From assembly GCF_964031165.1 (NCBI RefSeq), contig NZ_OZ035011.1, positions 1,478,001 through 1,542,000 on the forward strand: 64,000 nt of DNA, given 5' to 3'. Origin of the DNA: Rickettsiella endosymbiont of Rhagonycha lignosa. GTDB taxonomy: Bacteria; Pseudomonadota; Gammaproteobacteria; Diplorickettsiales; Diplorickettsiaceae. Positions within the stretch are counted from its first letter, which is position 1, and each line of letters starts with the position of its first letter. The position numbers and the translations under genes were made by a program. Shown here piece by piece: positions 39,657 through 49,865 of the stretch. The notes under the pieces were generated by a model, which was given only the letters and a program-made list of their open reading frames with translations, was not told where the DNA came from and searched no databases.

Positions 39657-39820
39657 CAGCAATTGGGTTTTTGGGTTGACCACGCTATGAAGCAATCTGC
39701 CTGTATAATATACATAAGAATTGCGAGTTGAGCGGGCAGCACAGACAAAAATTCAACTGCGAAGAGTGTATTATACAGACTTAATAGCCCGGTACTATAG
39801 GTTTAATAGACTATATCCTC
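39657..39820. repeat. Interspersed repeat, copy C, with terminal inverted repeats
   Basis: The best-preserved copy. The inner part 39701-39778 is bounded by CTGTATAATATAC and GTGTATTATACAG, which are inverted repeats matching at 12 of 13 positions. The centre holds GCAGCACAGACAAAAATTCA and TGCGAAGA. The left arm starts CAGCAATTG as in copy B, and the right arm, GTTTAATAGACTATATCCTC, resembles the right arm of copy D. It lies between the ndk start and the ugpQ end. Confidence 0.65.
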
Positions 39821-39843
39821 TGCGGGATGTTTCTGAGATCTTA

Positions 39844-39880
39844 AGGGGTTTTATAAGAATTAGTTTTCTTAAAAGCCCCT
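39844..39880. other. Strong hairpin between ugpQ and ndk
   Basis: AGGGGTTTTATAAGAA (39844-39859) pairs with TTCTTAAAAGCCCCT (39866-39880) with one bulge and one G-T pair. No T-run follows on either strand, so it may be a processing or attenuation hairpin instead of a simple terminator. It ends about 40 bases past the ugpQ stop on the minus strand. Confidence 0.5.
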
Positions 39881-39921
39881 GTTGTTAATGCATTGAAAAA
39901 TGTCTACAAAATTTTAGAATT

Positions 39922-40722
39922 TCATCTATTAACTGACCCCTGCTCAGCCTTTTGAAGCAAGTTCAGCATTCTATCCGGGAAATCCGTTAATATACCATCT
40001 ACCTCTAAAGCCAGTAGTCTTTCCATTTCTTCTACTTCATTAACCGTCCAAACATCCACCCGTATATTTTTTTTATGCGCCGCTTTTACAAAATGTGCAG
40101 TTATCATCTCATAAGGGACTTCTAAGGCAGTAGCAGATAATAAAAAAGGCCGCGTTAAAAATAGTTTGCTCAATTTAGAAAAGCGATCCAACTCAGCTTG
40201 TGTACCTGCGGTAGCAATGTTATGACAAAGCCTGCGCACTACTTTCATAGTCCGTGAGTTAAAAGCAGATACTAATACCTGTTTAGTTTTTTTATGCTGA
40301 TTTATAAGCTCCCTTAATGCTGCTACAATAGGTGGATCATTTTGTTTTATCTCTATATTGATAACTTGCTTTGGAAAAGCAGCAAAAATTTCATTTAAAC
40401 TTGGAATTTTTATTCCTTGATCCCGAAAAGGAAATGTATGACCTTCATCACTAGTCCAACGATACCCTGCGTCTAATTTTTTCAATTCAGCTAATGTGAG
40501 ATCTTGTACTAATCCTTTAGCGTTCGTTGTACGATCGACTGATTCATCATGGATAGCAACTAAAACCCCATCCCGAGTCATATGAATATCAATCTCACTT
40601 AAATCTGCTCCTAGTTTTGCAGCCTCCTGCAATGCAAATAAAGTATTTTCAGGCCATAACCCCGCTCCTCCACGATGAGCAATAACAAGCGGTTTTGCAT
40701 TAACCTGATAATGTGGAAACAT
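39922..40722 (-). CDS. ugpQ: Glycerophosphodiester phosphodiesterase, cytoplasmic type
   Basis: A GDPD TIM-barrel enzyme of about 266 aa. VIAHRGGAGLWPENTLFAL near the start and EIDIHMTRDGVLVAIHDESVDRTT hold the catalytic His pair and metal-binding Glu/Asp. DVWTVNEVEEMERLL and GILTDFPDRM close the fold. It splits glycerophosphodiesters into glycerol-3-phosphate and an alcohol. The frame is open to 40791, but the extra 23 residues are unlike the family. The ATG at 40722, with GGGAT upstream, is preferred. No secretion signal, hence the cytoplasmic assignment. Confidence 0.9.
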   Translation of the reverse strand: MFPHYQVNAKPLVIAHRGGAGLWPENTLFALQEAAKLGADLSEIDIHMTRDGVLVAIHDESVDRTTNAKGLVQDLTLAELKKLDAGYRWTSDEGHTFPFRDQGIKIPSLNEIFAAFPKQVINIEIKQNDPPIVAALRELINQHKKTKQVLVSAFNSRTMKVVRRLCHNIATAGTQAELDRFSKLSKLFLTRPFLLSATALEVPYEMITAHFVKAAHKKNIRVDVWTVNEVEEMERLLALEVDGILTDFPDRMLNLLQKAEQGSVNR

Positions 40723-40863
40723 ACAAATCCCATAATACTTAGTATAAATATATCTTTGTTTGATAAAAAAATATGATAAAATATTCCTCATTTATAGCAT
40801 GTAAAGCCTTAAAATACTAACTCAAAGCTTACTTGTATCCTTGTCCAATGAGGTCTTTTTTCC

Positions 40864-41361
40864 ATGAAGGAATGCCATTATACTCCTATATCCACGGAGT
40901 CTACACGATCTACCTTTTTCGACTATATTACTAATATTAACATCCCTCCGATAGATTATTTTGCTGTAGGTATAGAGAATCATGCCCAAAAAAAACTCAC
41001 TTCTCTTATTTCCAGATTAGAATGGCAAATTTATTTCGATAAAAACCAAATAACCAATAACGATCCTTTAATTCAAGCTAAAAAATTATCTCAAAGAAAT
41101 ATTATCCCTTTTTCAGAAATAGACTATATTGATTCGCTAGGAAAAGAAGTCATGAGACAACGTTCATTACATGGTATGAAAAATGGTTTAATGCTTACAC
41201 ATAAACAACATCATCTAAACTATATGATTGTATTAGCTACCGGACTTTCGAAATTTAATCATTTTAGCTTTCTCACTAAATACTATACACAAATTACTAG
41301 ACTTAAAAATGACCTAACTAAGATCATTGAGAGAGAAAGTAACTATGCCCTTCGCACTTGA
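40864..41361 (+). CDS. LuxR-type autoinducer-binding domain protein without DNA-binding domain
   Basis: A 165-aa protein. The order FFDYITNINIPPIDYFAVGI, then RLEWQIYFDKN, NNDPLIQAKKL, NIIPFSEIDY and HGMKNGLMLT follows the N-terminal sensor domain of LuxR-family regulators (YF-x-x-G, W-x2-Y, DP, P-x2-W/F, G-x3-G). The LuxR helix-turn-helix that normally follows at about residue 175 is absent, and the next 130 bases do not encode it in any frame. It could be a dominant-negative or ligand-binding form, or a truncated gene. The sensor assignment is by eye and moderately sure. Confidence 0.65.
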   Translation: MKECHYTPISTESTRSTFFDYITNINIPPIDYFAVGIENHAQKKLTSLISRLEWQIYFDKNQITNNDPLIQAKKLSQRNIIPFSEIDYIDSLGKEVMRQRSLHGMKNGLMLTHKQHHLNYMIVLATGLSKFNHFSFLTKYYTQITRLKNDLTKIIERESNYALRT

Positions 41362-41493
41362 TTTTATCTGTGTTTGCTTAGCTTGCAATATATATATAAT
41401 ACAAGAATCCTGTCGATCTTTTTTATGGCATTTTGTCAAAATTCGCTGTATGAATAGATTTTGAGCTGAAAAATGTTATTTTCATCCATTCAA

Positions 41494-42162
41494 CTATTCG
41501 TCTTTTCTTCGGATCCAGATAACCGCTGCAGCGGATTCTATATCCGCATCAAAAATAATAGGCTCTGCCGTTCTTCCAAGCGGATTCAAACATGCAAGAT
41601 TAAACCGCCCTAACGAATCTTTAAAAAGTCTCCGGAAATATTGCCCACCATCCTTCAAATAAATGATACAGTCCTTATTGATGATGGAATCAAATTCCTT
41701 GCAGGGTCTAAGCCTCCCACCCACATAATCTCCAGCTCGATAATGGGGGCTCATTTCATCATTAGAAACTATCATGACTACTGCATTAGCGTATCGATCT
41801 CGAAATTCCTGAGCATCTCGCATCATAGCAATCTCATCATCTGCATCGATAGGTAAGTTAATAATTTCGTTAGGCATTGCAAAATAATGACCTAATGAAA
41901 GCCTAACCGTAGGATCTAACCCTTTGCCATCTGCTATCCAAGCTTCATCAACTATTAAACCTTCATTTTTATAGACAGCTAAGCAGCGTTTAATACCATT
42001 TTTAGAAATTTTGACCATGCTATTTTCCCAAGATTTCAAAGTAATTTCTGGCAATTTATATTTCTTTTCTATGTACGCCCGAGTCAACCGCAAAATTGAG
42101 CGTAAATATTTAAGTCTTGTGCCGGGAGTATCTAAATTACGTTGAAGTAATGCCTTGGACAT
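41494..42162 (-). CDS. HTH regulator with S24 (LexA/CI)-like domain lacking the catalytic serine
   Basis: A 222-aa protein with an N-terminal helix-turn-helix-like region (about 13-60, with TLKSWENSMVKISKNGIKRC) and a C-terminal S24-like fold (about 125-215). In the S24 family the catalytic Ser precedes Met-x-P-x-GD; here the site reads NDEMSPHYRAGD, with Glu136 at the Ser position, and the expected Lys is Arg in YFRRLF. Self-cleavage is therefore unlikely. Probably a stable repressor; the target is unknown. It converges on the LuxR-sensor gene, with 132 bases between. Confidence 0.75.
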   Translation of the reverse strand: MSKALLQRNLDTPGTRLKYLRSILRLTRAYIEKKYKLPEITLKSWENSMVKISKNGIKRCLAVYKNEGLIVDEAWIADGKGLDPTVRLSLGHYFAMPNEIINLPIDADDEIAMMRDAQEFRDRYANAVVMIVSNDEMSPHYRAGDYVGGRLRPCKEFDSIINKDCIIYLKDGGQYFRRLFKDSLGRFNLACLNPLGRTAEPIIFDADIESAAAVIWIRRKDE

Positions 42163-42253
42163 AATAGTCAGTCTCCTTGTAAGAGATATTTATTAAACTT
42201 AAAAAAATTATTTTAACTCAAGTAGTTAACTAAAAATAGATAATAAATGCTAG

Positions 42254-43822
<1,569 letters not shown>

Positions 43823-43912
43823 ATATTTCTTTAAACCAATTCTCAAAATAATTCTTAGCATTTTTTATGAAAACTAAAATTAAATCTCGAATAAAAACGG
43901 AGTGTACTTAAG

Positions 43913-45484
43913 ATGACTATTCCTAAAGAACGCATACTAATTCTCGATTTTGGCTCACAATATACCCCCCTAATTGCTCGACGCATCCGTGAATTACACA
44001 TTTATTGCGAAATTTACCCTTATGATATCCCCGAGTCAGAAATTTTAGCCTTTGCTCCTAAAGGGATTATCCTATCCGGCGGTCCTGAAACAGTTACTTT
44101 AGATACAACCCCGCGCGCACCAAAAATAGTATTTACCTTAGGCTGTCCAGTTTTAGGTATTTGTTATGGTATGCAAACCATGGCTGAGCAACTTGGTGGG
44201 AAAGTCGTTTCCTGTGCAAACCGAGAATTCGGATATGCTCCTGCTTTAGTAGCGACAGAAACTGAACTATTAACCCATATTCAAGATAACCCAAAAAAAG
44301 AAAAAGATGCATTGTTGGATGTTTGGATGAGTCATGGTGATCATGTTGAACGACTTCCCCAAGGTTTTGTTGTTATATTAAATACTCCGAACACCCCTAT
44401 TGCTGGAATGGCTGACACGGCGCGTAATTTTTATGGTTTGCAGTTTCACCCAGAAGTGACTCATACCCGTCAAGGAAAAAAAATATTGGCTCGCTTTGTA
44501 GAAAAAATTTGCCAGTGTCAACCGAGTTGGACAGCACCTAAAATTTTAGAACATGAGATTGCTGAAATAAAAGAGAGAGTAGGGAAGGAAAAAGTTTTAC
44601 TAGCACTTTCAGGTGGTGTTGATTCTACTGTATTAGCTGCATTATTACATAAAGCTATTGGTAAACAATTATTATGTGTCTTTGTTAATACCGGTTTACT
44701 ACGTATTACTGATAAAGACTCTGCGATACAAGCTTTAGCTGACGACATGGGTATCTCTGTTGTAAAAATAGATGCCTCTGAACGTTTTATAAATGTCTTA
44801 AAAGGAATTACCGACCCCGAAGAAAAGCGTAAAACCATAGGTAATTTATTTGTTGAAATATTCGAAACTGAAGCCAGCAAATATCCAGATATTGCTTGGT
44901 TAGCGCAAGGAACTATCTATTCTGATGTCATTGAATCTGCTGGCACCAGCACTCAAAAGGCTCATGCTATTAAATCTCATCACAATGTAGGTGGACTTCC
45001 AGATACGCTTAAACTTAAGTTATTGGAGCCCTTACGTGAATTATTTAAGGATGAAGTATGTGAACTGGGCTTAGAATTAGGTTTGCCATCAGAGCTCATT
45101 TATAAACATCCTTTTCCGGGCCCTGGATTAGCTATACGCGTTTTAGGGGAAGTTAATCAAAAAAATATTAACCTTGTCCGTAAAGCCGATCTTATTTTAC
45201 AAGAAGAGTTACGTGAGCAAAATTATTATAACAAAATAAGCCAAGCATTCTGTGTTTTTTTACCGATAAACTCTGTGGGAGTTATTGGAGACGCTCGTCA
45301 ATATGCTCCAATTATTGCGATCCGCGCTATAGAAACCATAGATTTTATGACAGCTCGCTGGGCACATCTGCCTTATCATTTACTTGAGACTGTATCAAAT
45401 CGAATTATTAATGAAGTGCCTGGTATTTCTCGAGTAGTTTATGATATTTCGGGTAAACCTCCTGCGACAATAGAATGGGAATGA
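43913..45484 (+). CDS. guaA: GMP synthase (glutamine-hydrolysing)
   Basis: A 523-aa two-domain enzyme that aminates XMP to GMP. The N-terminal class I glutamine amidotransferase has the nucleophile Cys84 in [15 protein letters not shown] and LQFHPEVTH. The ATP-pyrophosphatase domain has [15 protein letters not shown], and the C-terminal dimer domain ends KPPATIEWE as in the family. GGAG precedes the ATG. It is the second gene of guaBA; the following gap carries interspersed repeat copy D. Confidence 0.97.
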   Translation: MTIPKERILILDFGSQYTPLIARRIRELHIYCEIYPYDIPESEILAFAPKGIILSGGPETVTLDTTPRAPKIVFTLGCPVLGICYGMQTMAEQLGGKVVSCANREFGYAPALVATETELLTHIQDNPKKEKDALLDVWMSHGDHVERLPQGFVVILNTPNTPIAGMADTARNFYGLQFHPEVTHTRQGKKILARFVEKICQCQPSWTAPKILEHEIAEIKERVGKEKVLLALSGGVDSTVLAALLHKAIGKQLLCVFVNTGLLRITDKDSAIQALADDMGISVVKIDASERFINVLKGITDPEEKRKTIGNLFVEIFETEASKYPDIAWLAQGTIYSDVIESAGTSTQKAHAIKSHHNVGGLPDTLKLKLLEPLRELFKDEVCELGLELGLPSELIYKHPFPGPGLAIRVLGEVNQKNINLVRKADLILQEELREQNYYNKISQAFCVFLPINSVGVIGDARQYAPIIAIRAIETIDFMTARWAHLPYHLLETVSNRIINEVPGISRVVYDISGKPPATIEWE

Positions 45485-45535
45485 AGCAATCTTTTCTTGA
45501 AATTCAAAAGCTGGTAAAAAGCAACGGTATACTGA

Positions 45536-45657
45536 TCGCTCCAATTTTTTGGGAATACCACAAAAAGAATTGAATATTGGACAGCAATATAGTCAAAATT
45601 TAAGCGCGAAAAGTATATTTTTGACTTTAACTCATCTGTTCAATAGACTTCATACTC
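45536..45657. repeat. Interspersed repeat, copy D (guaA-perM gap)
   Basis: Contains AATACCACAAAAAGAATTGA, GGACAGCAATATAGTCAAAA, GCGCGAAAAGTATATTT and GTTCAATAGACTTCATACTC. The first blocks match copy B; the middle and last blocks match copy C in the same order and spacing. It is diverged, with about 70-80% identity by eye. Confidence 0.55.
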
Positions 45658-45685
45658 ATACTTCATAGAAGTAACGATTTAACCT

Positions 45686-46762
45686 ATGCTGCAACTTGTT
45701 AAAAATTGGTTTTCCCGATATTTTCTCGATCCAGAATTGGCTATTTTATGGCTATTTCTATTATTCATTATCATTGTTTTTGCTTCTTTAGGTAAAATTT
45801 TAGCTCCAGTGTTTGTCAGTGTCGTCATGGCCTATTTACTACAATGGCCAATTAGCTCCTTAGAAAAGTTGCATTTGCCTCGAATTGCTGCAGTTTTAGG
45901 AGTGTATATTAGTTTTGTAGGTTTAGTTATCTTGGCGATTGTGGGTTTGTTACCATTATTATTTCGCCAATTAAGTAACTTAATTAGTGAACTACCTGTC
46001 ATGGCTGCAAAAGGTCAAGCACTACTATTGTACCTCCCTACTCGTTACCCAGGCTATACATCTGCTAGTCAAATTCAAGAGTGGATCACTCAGTTTAAGA
46101 GTGGATTAACTCATACTGGACAAGGAATATTATCTGCATCATTAGGTTACATTCCTAATGTTATCGCCTTTGCCATTTATTTTGTATTGGTCCCTTTGTT
46201 AGTGTATTTTTTCTTACTCGATGAAAAAAAAATAATCAACTGGCTAACTCAATATTTACCTGAAAAGCGTCGATTAATTTCTCAAGTCTGGACAGAAGTA
46301 CTTACCCAAACAGGTAATTATGTAAGAGGGAAAGCTTTAGAAATGCTGATAGTATGGATAGTTACTTATCTTTCATTTGCCATACTTGGTCTTCAATACG
46401 CTATATTACTCAGCGTATTAGTTGGAATTTCAGTGATTATCCCTTATATAGGCGCAGTTATGGTAACTATTCCTGTCCTTATTATCGGATTTCTAGAATG
46501 GGGATGGACAGCACATTTTGCATATCTGGTTGCAGTTTACACGTTAATTATCACATTGGATGCTAATGTCTTAGTTCCCTTTTTATTTTCTGAAGCTGTT
46601 GATCTACATCCAATAACTATCATTATCGCTGTGCTCGTATTTGGTGGTTTGCTAGGATTTTGGGGAGTATTTTTTGCTATACCTCTTGCTAGCGTAGTAA
46701 AAGCTATTTTAAATGCTATTTCTTACAAAAAAGTTCCTGCACATAAAAATAAATTATGTTAA
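45686..46762 (+). CDS. AI-2E-family (PerM-like) membrane permease
   Basis: A 358-aa protein with about eight membrane helices in the AI-2E/PerM pattern: an N-terminal hairpin (18-55), a helix at 68-95, a soluble amphipathic loop (100-145), then VPLLVYFFLLDEKKII, YVRGKALEMLIVWIVTYLSF, and the closing LVFGGLLGFWGVFFAIPLASVVKAI. The family moves small solutes; TqsA exports autoinducer-2 and others act as Na+/H+ antiporters. The substrate here cannot be told. It is convergent with bcp; repeat copy E fills the gap. Confidence 0.9.
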   Translation: MLQLVKNWFSRYFLDPELAILWLFLLFIIIVFASLGKILAPVFVSVVMAYLLQWPISSLEKLHLPRIAAVLGVYISFVGLVILAIVGLLPLLFRQLSNLISELPVMAAKGQALLLYLPTRYPGYTSASQIQEWITQFKSGLTHTGQGILSASLGYIPNVIAFAIYFVLVPLLVYFFLLDEKKIINWLTQYLPEKRRLISQVWTEVLTQTGNYVRGKALEMLIVWIVTYLSFAILGLQYAILLSVLVGISVIIPYIGAVMVTIPVLIIGFLEWGWTAHFAYLVAVYTLIITLDANVLVPFLFSEAVDLHPITIIIAVLVFGGLLGFWGVFFAIPLASVVKAILNAISYKKVPAHKNKLC

Positions 46763-46766
46763 ATCA

Positions 46767-46806
46767 ATATACTCGTCGAAAATTCAAATGCGAAGAATAT
46801 ACTTTA
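46767..46806. repeat. Interspersed repeat, copy E (perM-bcp gap)
   Basis: AAAATTCAAATGCGAAGAATAT at its centre matches copy F at all but one of 22 bases. It is a short, right-end-only copy that fills almost the entire gap between the two convergent genes and reaches the bcp stop codon. Confidence 0.5.
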
Positions 46807-47268
46807 ACTTAATTCACCGACTGCTTGTAAAACTTCTTCTACATGACCAGGCACTTTGACCCTCCTCCATTCATGACGCAAAACACCTAATTTATCAATC
46901 AAAAAAGTACTTCGTTCTACTCCGAACGTTTTCTTACCGTACACAGTTTTTTCTTTTAGCACATGATACAACTGACATACTTTTCCATCAACATCAGATA
47001 ATAACTCAAAAGGAAATTGCTGATCTGACTTAAATTTTTCATGAAGTTTCAAGCTATCGCGCGAGATTCCTAAAATCGTTGCGTTTAGAGAAGCAAATTT
47101 TTTAAAATTTTCTGCAAAATCTTTTCCTTCCTGCGTACATCCCGGCGTACAATCTTTAGGATAGAAATACAAAATAATATTTTTACCTATTGAATCCTTT
47201 AAACTTATTATTTTACCGTTAGTGGCGGGTAAACTAAAATCAGGTGCAGATTTGTTTATAGCTAACAT
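46804..47268 (-). CDS. bcp: Thiol peroxidase Bcp (AhpC/TSA family)
   Basis: A 154-aa peroxiredoxin. The peroxidatic cysteine is Cys44 in TPGCT. The resolving cysteine five residues later, as in E. coli Bcp, is absent (Lys49), while an extra Cys40 precedes the motif. It may therefore work as a one-cysteine enzyme or use Cys40. It reduces peroxides with thioredoxin. It lies 33 bases after gcvR on the same strand, a common gammaproteobacterial pair. Confidence 0.93.
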   Translation of the reverse strand: MLAINKSAPDFSLPATNGKIISLKDSIGKNIILYFYPKDCTPGCTQEGKDFAENFKKFASLNATILGISRDSLKLHEKFKSDQQFPFELLSDVDGKVCQLYHVLKEKTVYGKKTFGVERSTFLIDKLGVLRHEWRRVKVPGHVEEVLQAVGELS

Positions 47269-47301
47269 ATCGACTAATACTATTTAAATTAAAAAATATA
47301 T

Positions 47302-47817
47302 CTAATTTTTTTGAGGCTCCATGGCTACATCAAAATTGTTTTCATCACAAAAAACAATAAAGTGTTCACGGAAGTCCGCTACTAAATGATGTGCAGGAAA
47401 ACCAAACGACAAAGATATACCGAGCATTGCTGCTTCTGTTATCGGGGCTTTATATGATTCTATATGAAGGTTGTAAAGTGTTACTTCCTGTTCAGATAAA
47501 AATTGGGTTATTTTCGCTAAAACATCTGGTATATCAGGAGCCACAATGTAAGAAGAATAAGGAAAACTATCAGGTTGTGCACCTCGAAACTGGGTACGTG
47601 CAACTAAAACCTGACCCTCATATTTTTTTATGAGTGTCTCAAATTTAGCGATGGTATTCCAGGCTCCCCCAATCAACAAGGTCATTGTGACATGGGTTGC
47701 AGTGGTATTTACACGCGCATCAACAATATGGCAACCACTATGAGCAACCAACCTAAATACTTGATCAGTAAGCTGATTTTCATTAAGGCCTAGGACAACA
47801 ACAACCAGGTTTTCCAT
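47302..47817 (-). CDS. gcvR: GcvR-like ACT-domain regulator
   Basis: A 171-aa protein made of two ACT domains: VVVVLGLNENQLTDQVFRLV to about residue 75, and SYIVAPDIPDVLAKITQFL onward. This is the GcvR layout. In E. coli GcvR binds GcvA and glycine and represses the glycine cleavage operon. No gcv gene is in this window, so the target is inferred only from the family. It precedes bcp, as in many relatives. Confidence 0.88.
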   Translation of the reverse strand: MENLVVVVLGLNENQLTDQVFRLVAHSGCHIVDARVNTTATHVTMTLLIGGAWNTIAKFETLIKKYEGQVLVARTQFRGAQPDSFPYSSYIVAPDIPDVLAKITQFLSEQEVTLYNLHIESYKAPITEAAMLGISLSFGFPAHHLVADFREHFIVFCDENNFDVAMEPQKN

Positions 47818-48011
47818 AAAAATTAATCATGTTTTTCTAACGAGCGGGTAGTCTATTCTTTTTTAAGGAGGTTGTCACTAGGGACGAGATAGACCAATAG
47901 CTGTAGCTGTGCTTTAAACCATGTAAGAATTTGGGAAGGACTTTGATCCAAATCATTATACCTTTTAGTTTATACCCAATGGTTCAAATTATTAAGAACC
48001 ATTTTTTAATT

Positions 48012-48422
48012 TGGTGGAGGCGGTGGGAATCGAACCCACGTCCGCAAGTCCGCTGCCTTTGGTACTACATGTTTAGTACAATCTTTAAATTTAATCGATC
48101 CATCTCCGATTGACAGGGGGTTGACCGACGATTCTGTTTGGTTTTAGTAGCTTTCGCCTCAGAAGGGGCTAGACTACGAGCTTGTCAGTTATGACCACTA
48201 CCTCCACATACAAGCCTATGAAGTTCATGGCGCCGGCTGCTGTTTAGGCAGACCCAACGTTACAAAATTAACTACCTATTAGGCAGCAATAGCAACGTCT
48301 TTTTTAGCGTTATAGTTAGCATCGTTTGCAACTATAGATTTACAACATGATTAACGAGGCAAAGTTGCATCCTCGACATGCACCTCAGGGTTTGTAACCG
48401 GCGTCGAAGCCAGGTCGCCCCC
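48012..48422 (-). ncRNA. ssrA: Transfer-messenger RNA (tmRNA)
   Basis: On the minus strand the 5' end GGGGGCGACCTGGCTTCGAC and the 3' end, with T-loop TTCGATT and encoded CCA, form the tRNA-like part. The acceptor GGGGGCG pairs with CGCCTCC. The tag frame runs from 48329 to 48279 with resume codon GCA and encodes ANDANYNAKKDVAIAA followed by TAA. The tag marks stalled proteins for ClpXP and SspB, both encoded in this window. Length is about 411 bases. smpB is the next gene upstream on the same strand. Confidence 0.95.
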
Positions 48423-48430
48423 AAGCATTG

Positions 48431-48436
48431 ATTATA
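48431..48436 (-). promoter_or_regulatory. -10 box of the tmRNA promoter
   Basis: TATAAT on the minus strand, 8 bases before the tmRNA 5' end. No good -35 hexamer at 16-18 bases was seen. Confidence 0.5.
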
Positions 48437-48506
48437 CCTCATTTATACAAAGCTTTCTGTTAAGCCTTAAAAAATAAGGCAAAAAACTTAAATGTAAGTA
48501 ATATCC

Positions 48507-48983
48507 TTACCTCGACAAACGTCCTAAACGCATTTTTTCGCGTTGCCAATCTTTTTCCTTGATGCTAGCCCGCTTATCATGCTCCTGCTTACCTTTTGCT
48601 AAACCCACTTCTAGCTTAACCCGATTTTTTTTCCAATAAAGCTTTAATGCGATAAGCGTATAACCTTTACGCATAATGCTTCCGGCAAATTTACTTAGCT
48701 CTCGTTCATTAAGCAGAAGCTTACGCGTACGAGTCGGATCAGGATGACTATGATGCATAGATATTGTAGCAAGAGGAGTAATATGACAACCTAAAAGCCA
48801 TGCCTCACCATTTTTTAGTACTACGTAGCTTTCCGTCAGTTGAGCTCGACCACTACGAAGACTTTTGACCTCCCATCCCTGCAAAACTAAGCCAGCTTCG
48901 ATAGATTGTTCAATAAAATAATCATGGCGAGCGCGTCTATTTAGTGCAATTGTTGTGTCTGGCAATGCTTTCTTAGAATTCAT
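48507..48983 (-). CDS. smpB: SmpB, tmRNA-binding protein
   Basis: A 158-aa protein with the SmpB core: [39 protein letters not shown] and GCHITPL. The basic C-terminal tail [18 protein letters not shown] folds into the empty mRNA channel. SmpB escorts tmRNA to stalled ribosomes. The gene lies just upstream of ssrA and divergent from ratA, the usual gammaproteobacterial arrangement. Confidence 0.97.
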   Translation of the reverse strand: MNSKKALPDTTIALNRRARHDYFIEQSIEAGLVLQGWEVKSLRSGRAQLTESYVVLKNGEAWLLGCHITPLATISMHHSHPDPTRTRKLLLNERELSKFAGSIMRKGYTLIALKLYWKKNRVKLEVGLAKGKQEHDKRASIKEKDWQREKMRLGRLSR

Positions 48984-49063
48984 GGGATATACTCAAACAT
49001 ATTAGCAATCATAGGCTCCAAGCATAGCAAACATAGTAACGATAGTCGCCCTGAACCTTAATT

Positions 49064-49528
49064 ATGCCATTTATTCAACATTCTTTAGAAGTGCCTTACA
49101 ATGTGTCTGAGATGTATAAGCTCGTCAACCACATCGAAAAATATAGTGAATTTCTTCCTTGGTGTACCGAAAGCCAAATCATTAGTCAGGATGAAGATAG
49201 TATACAAGCCCGTCTTACATTGACTGGCGGAGGGCTTTCGAAAAACTTCACCACATCAAACAGGTTACAAAAAAACAAATTGATTGAAATTAGTCTAATC
49301 GATGGCCCTTTTAAACATCTAGAAGGGTATTGGTCTTTTGAAACAAGCCCCCGAGGTTCTAGGATCAATTTAAACTTGGAATTTGAATTTTCTACCCGTT
49401 TGTTAGCACTGGCTTTTTCTCCTATTTTTGAAAAAGTAGCTAATACATTAGTACAAGCTTTTTCTGAGCGTGCTAAGCAGGTTTATGGGAATCGTAAATT
49501 TGAAAACAACATTTATCAAGATAATTAA
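49064..49528 (+). CDS. ratA: RatA/Coq10-like START-domain protein
   Basis: A 154-aa protein of the SRPBCC/START fold: LEVPYNVSEMYKLVNHIEKYSEFLPWC near the start, LIDGPFKHLEGYW in the middle and TLVQAFSERAKQVYG at the end are typical. E. coli RatA binds 50S subunits and blocks subunit joining, while the mitochondrial relative Coq10 binds ubiquinone; either may apply. It is 6 bases from rnfH and between smpB and bamE-fur, the conserved order. Confidence 0.92.
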   Translation: MPFIQHSLEVPYNVSEMYKLVNHIEKYSEFLPWCTESQIISQDEDSIQARLTLTGGGLSKNFTTSNRLQKNKLIEISLIDGPFKHLEGYWSFETSPRGSRINLNLEFEFSTRLLALAFSPIFEKVANTLVQAFSERAKQVYGNRKFENNIYQDN

Positions 49529-49534
49529 ATAGTC

Positions 49535-49822
49535 ATGTCATTTTTTCAAGTTGAAGTGGTATTTGCCGATAGTCGGAAACAAAAACTTATAAAAATTTCT
49601 GTCTCTGATGATACTTGTATCTCTGCAATCATAGAACTTTCTGGTATTTTGTTAGATTTTCCCAACATCGATCTAAGTAAAAATAAGGTTGGGATTTTCG
49701 GAAAATTATGCAATCTGCAGACTAAAGTCAAAGCAGGAGATAGAATAGAAATATATCAACCACTTATAATAGATCCTAAAAAAATTAGGATAAATCGTGC
49801 CAAAAAACAAAAAACGACTTAA
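49535..49822 (+). CDS. rnfH: RnfH/RatB family protein (UPF0125)
   Basis: A 95-aa ubiquitin-like beta-grasp protein: FQVEVVFADSRKQKLIKISV at the start, KVGIFGKL and GDRIEIYQPLIIDPKKIR near the end, the last being the family signature. The role is uncertain; it is usually found beside ratA and was once proposed as an antitoxin. The tail KKQKTT is basic. It converges on bamE, with 43 bases between. Confidence 0.9.
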   Translation: MSFFQVEVVFADSRKQKLIKISVSDDTCISAIIELSGILLDFPNIDLSKNKVGIFGKLCNLQTKVKAGDRIEIYQPLIIDPKKIRINRAKKQKTT

Positions 49823-49865
49823 CAGTTTTTTAAACTTTTTTATTATAGCGAAATAAAATCCGCTA

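Noticed and set aside
39687-39698. Shared 12-mer ATGAAGCAATCT at 39687 and 45481
   Set aside because: The second copy includes the end of guaA and lies outside the aligned order of the repeat blocks, so it is likely chance.
41362-41493. Search for a lost helix-turn-helix after the LuxR-like sensor
   Set aside because: No frame gives a LuxR-type HTH pattern; the stretch looks like ordinary AT-rich intergenic DNA.
48464-48480. GCCTTA/TAAGGC hairpin between smpB and ssrA
   Set aside because: The T-run lies before, not after, the hairpin on the transcribed strand, so it is not a standard terminator.
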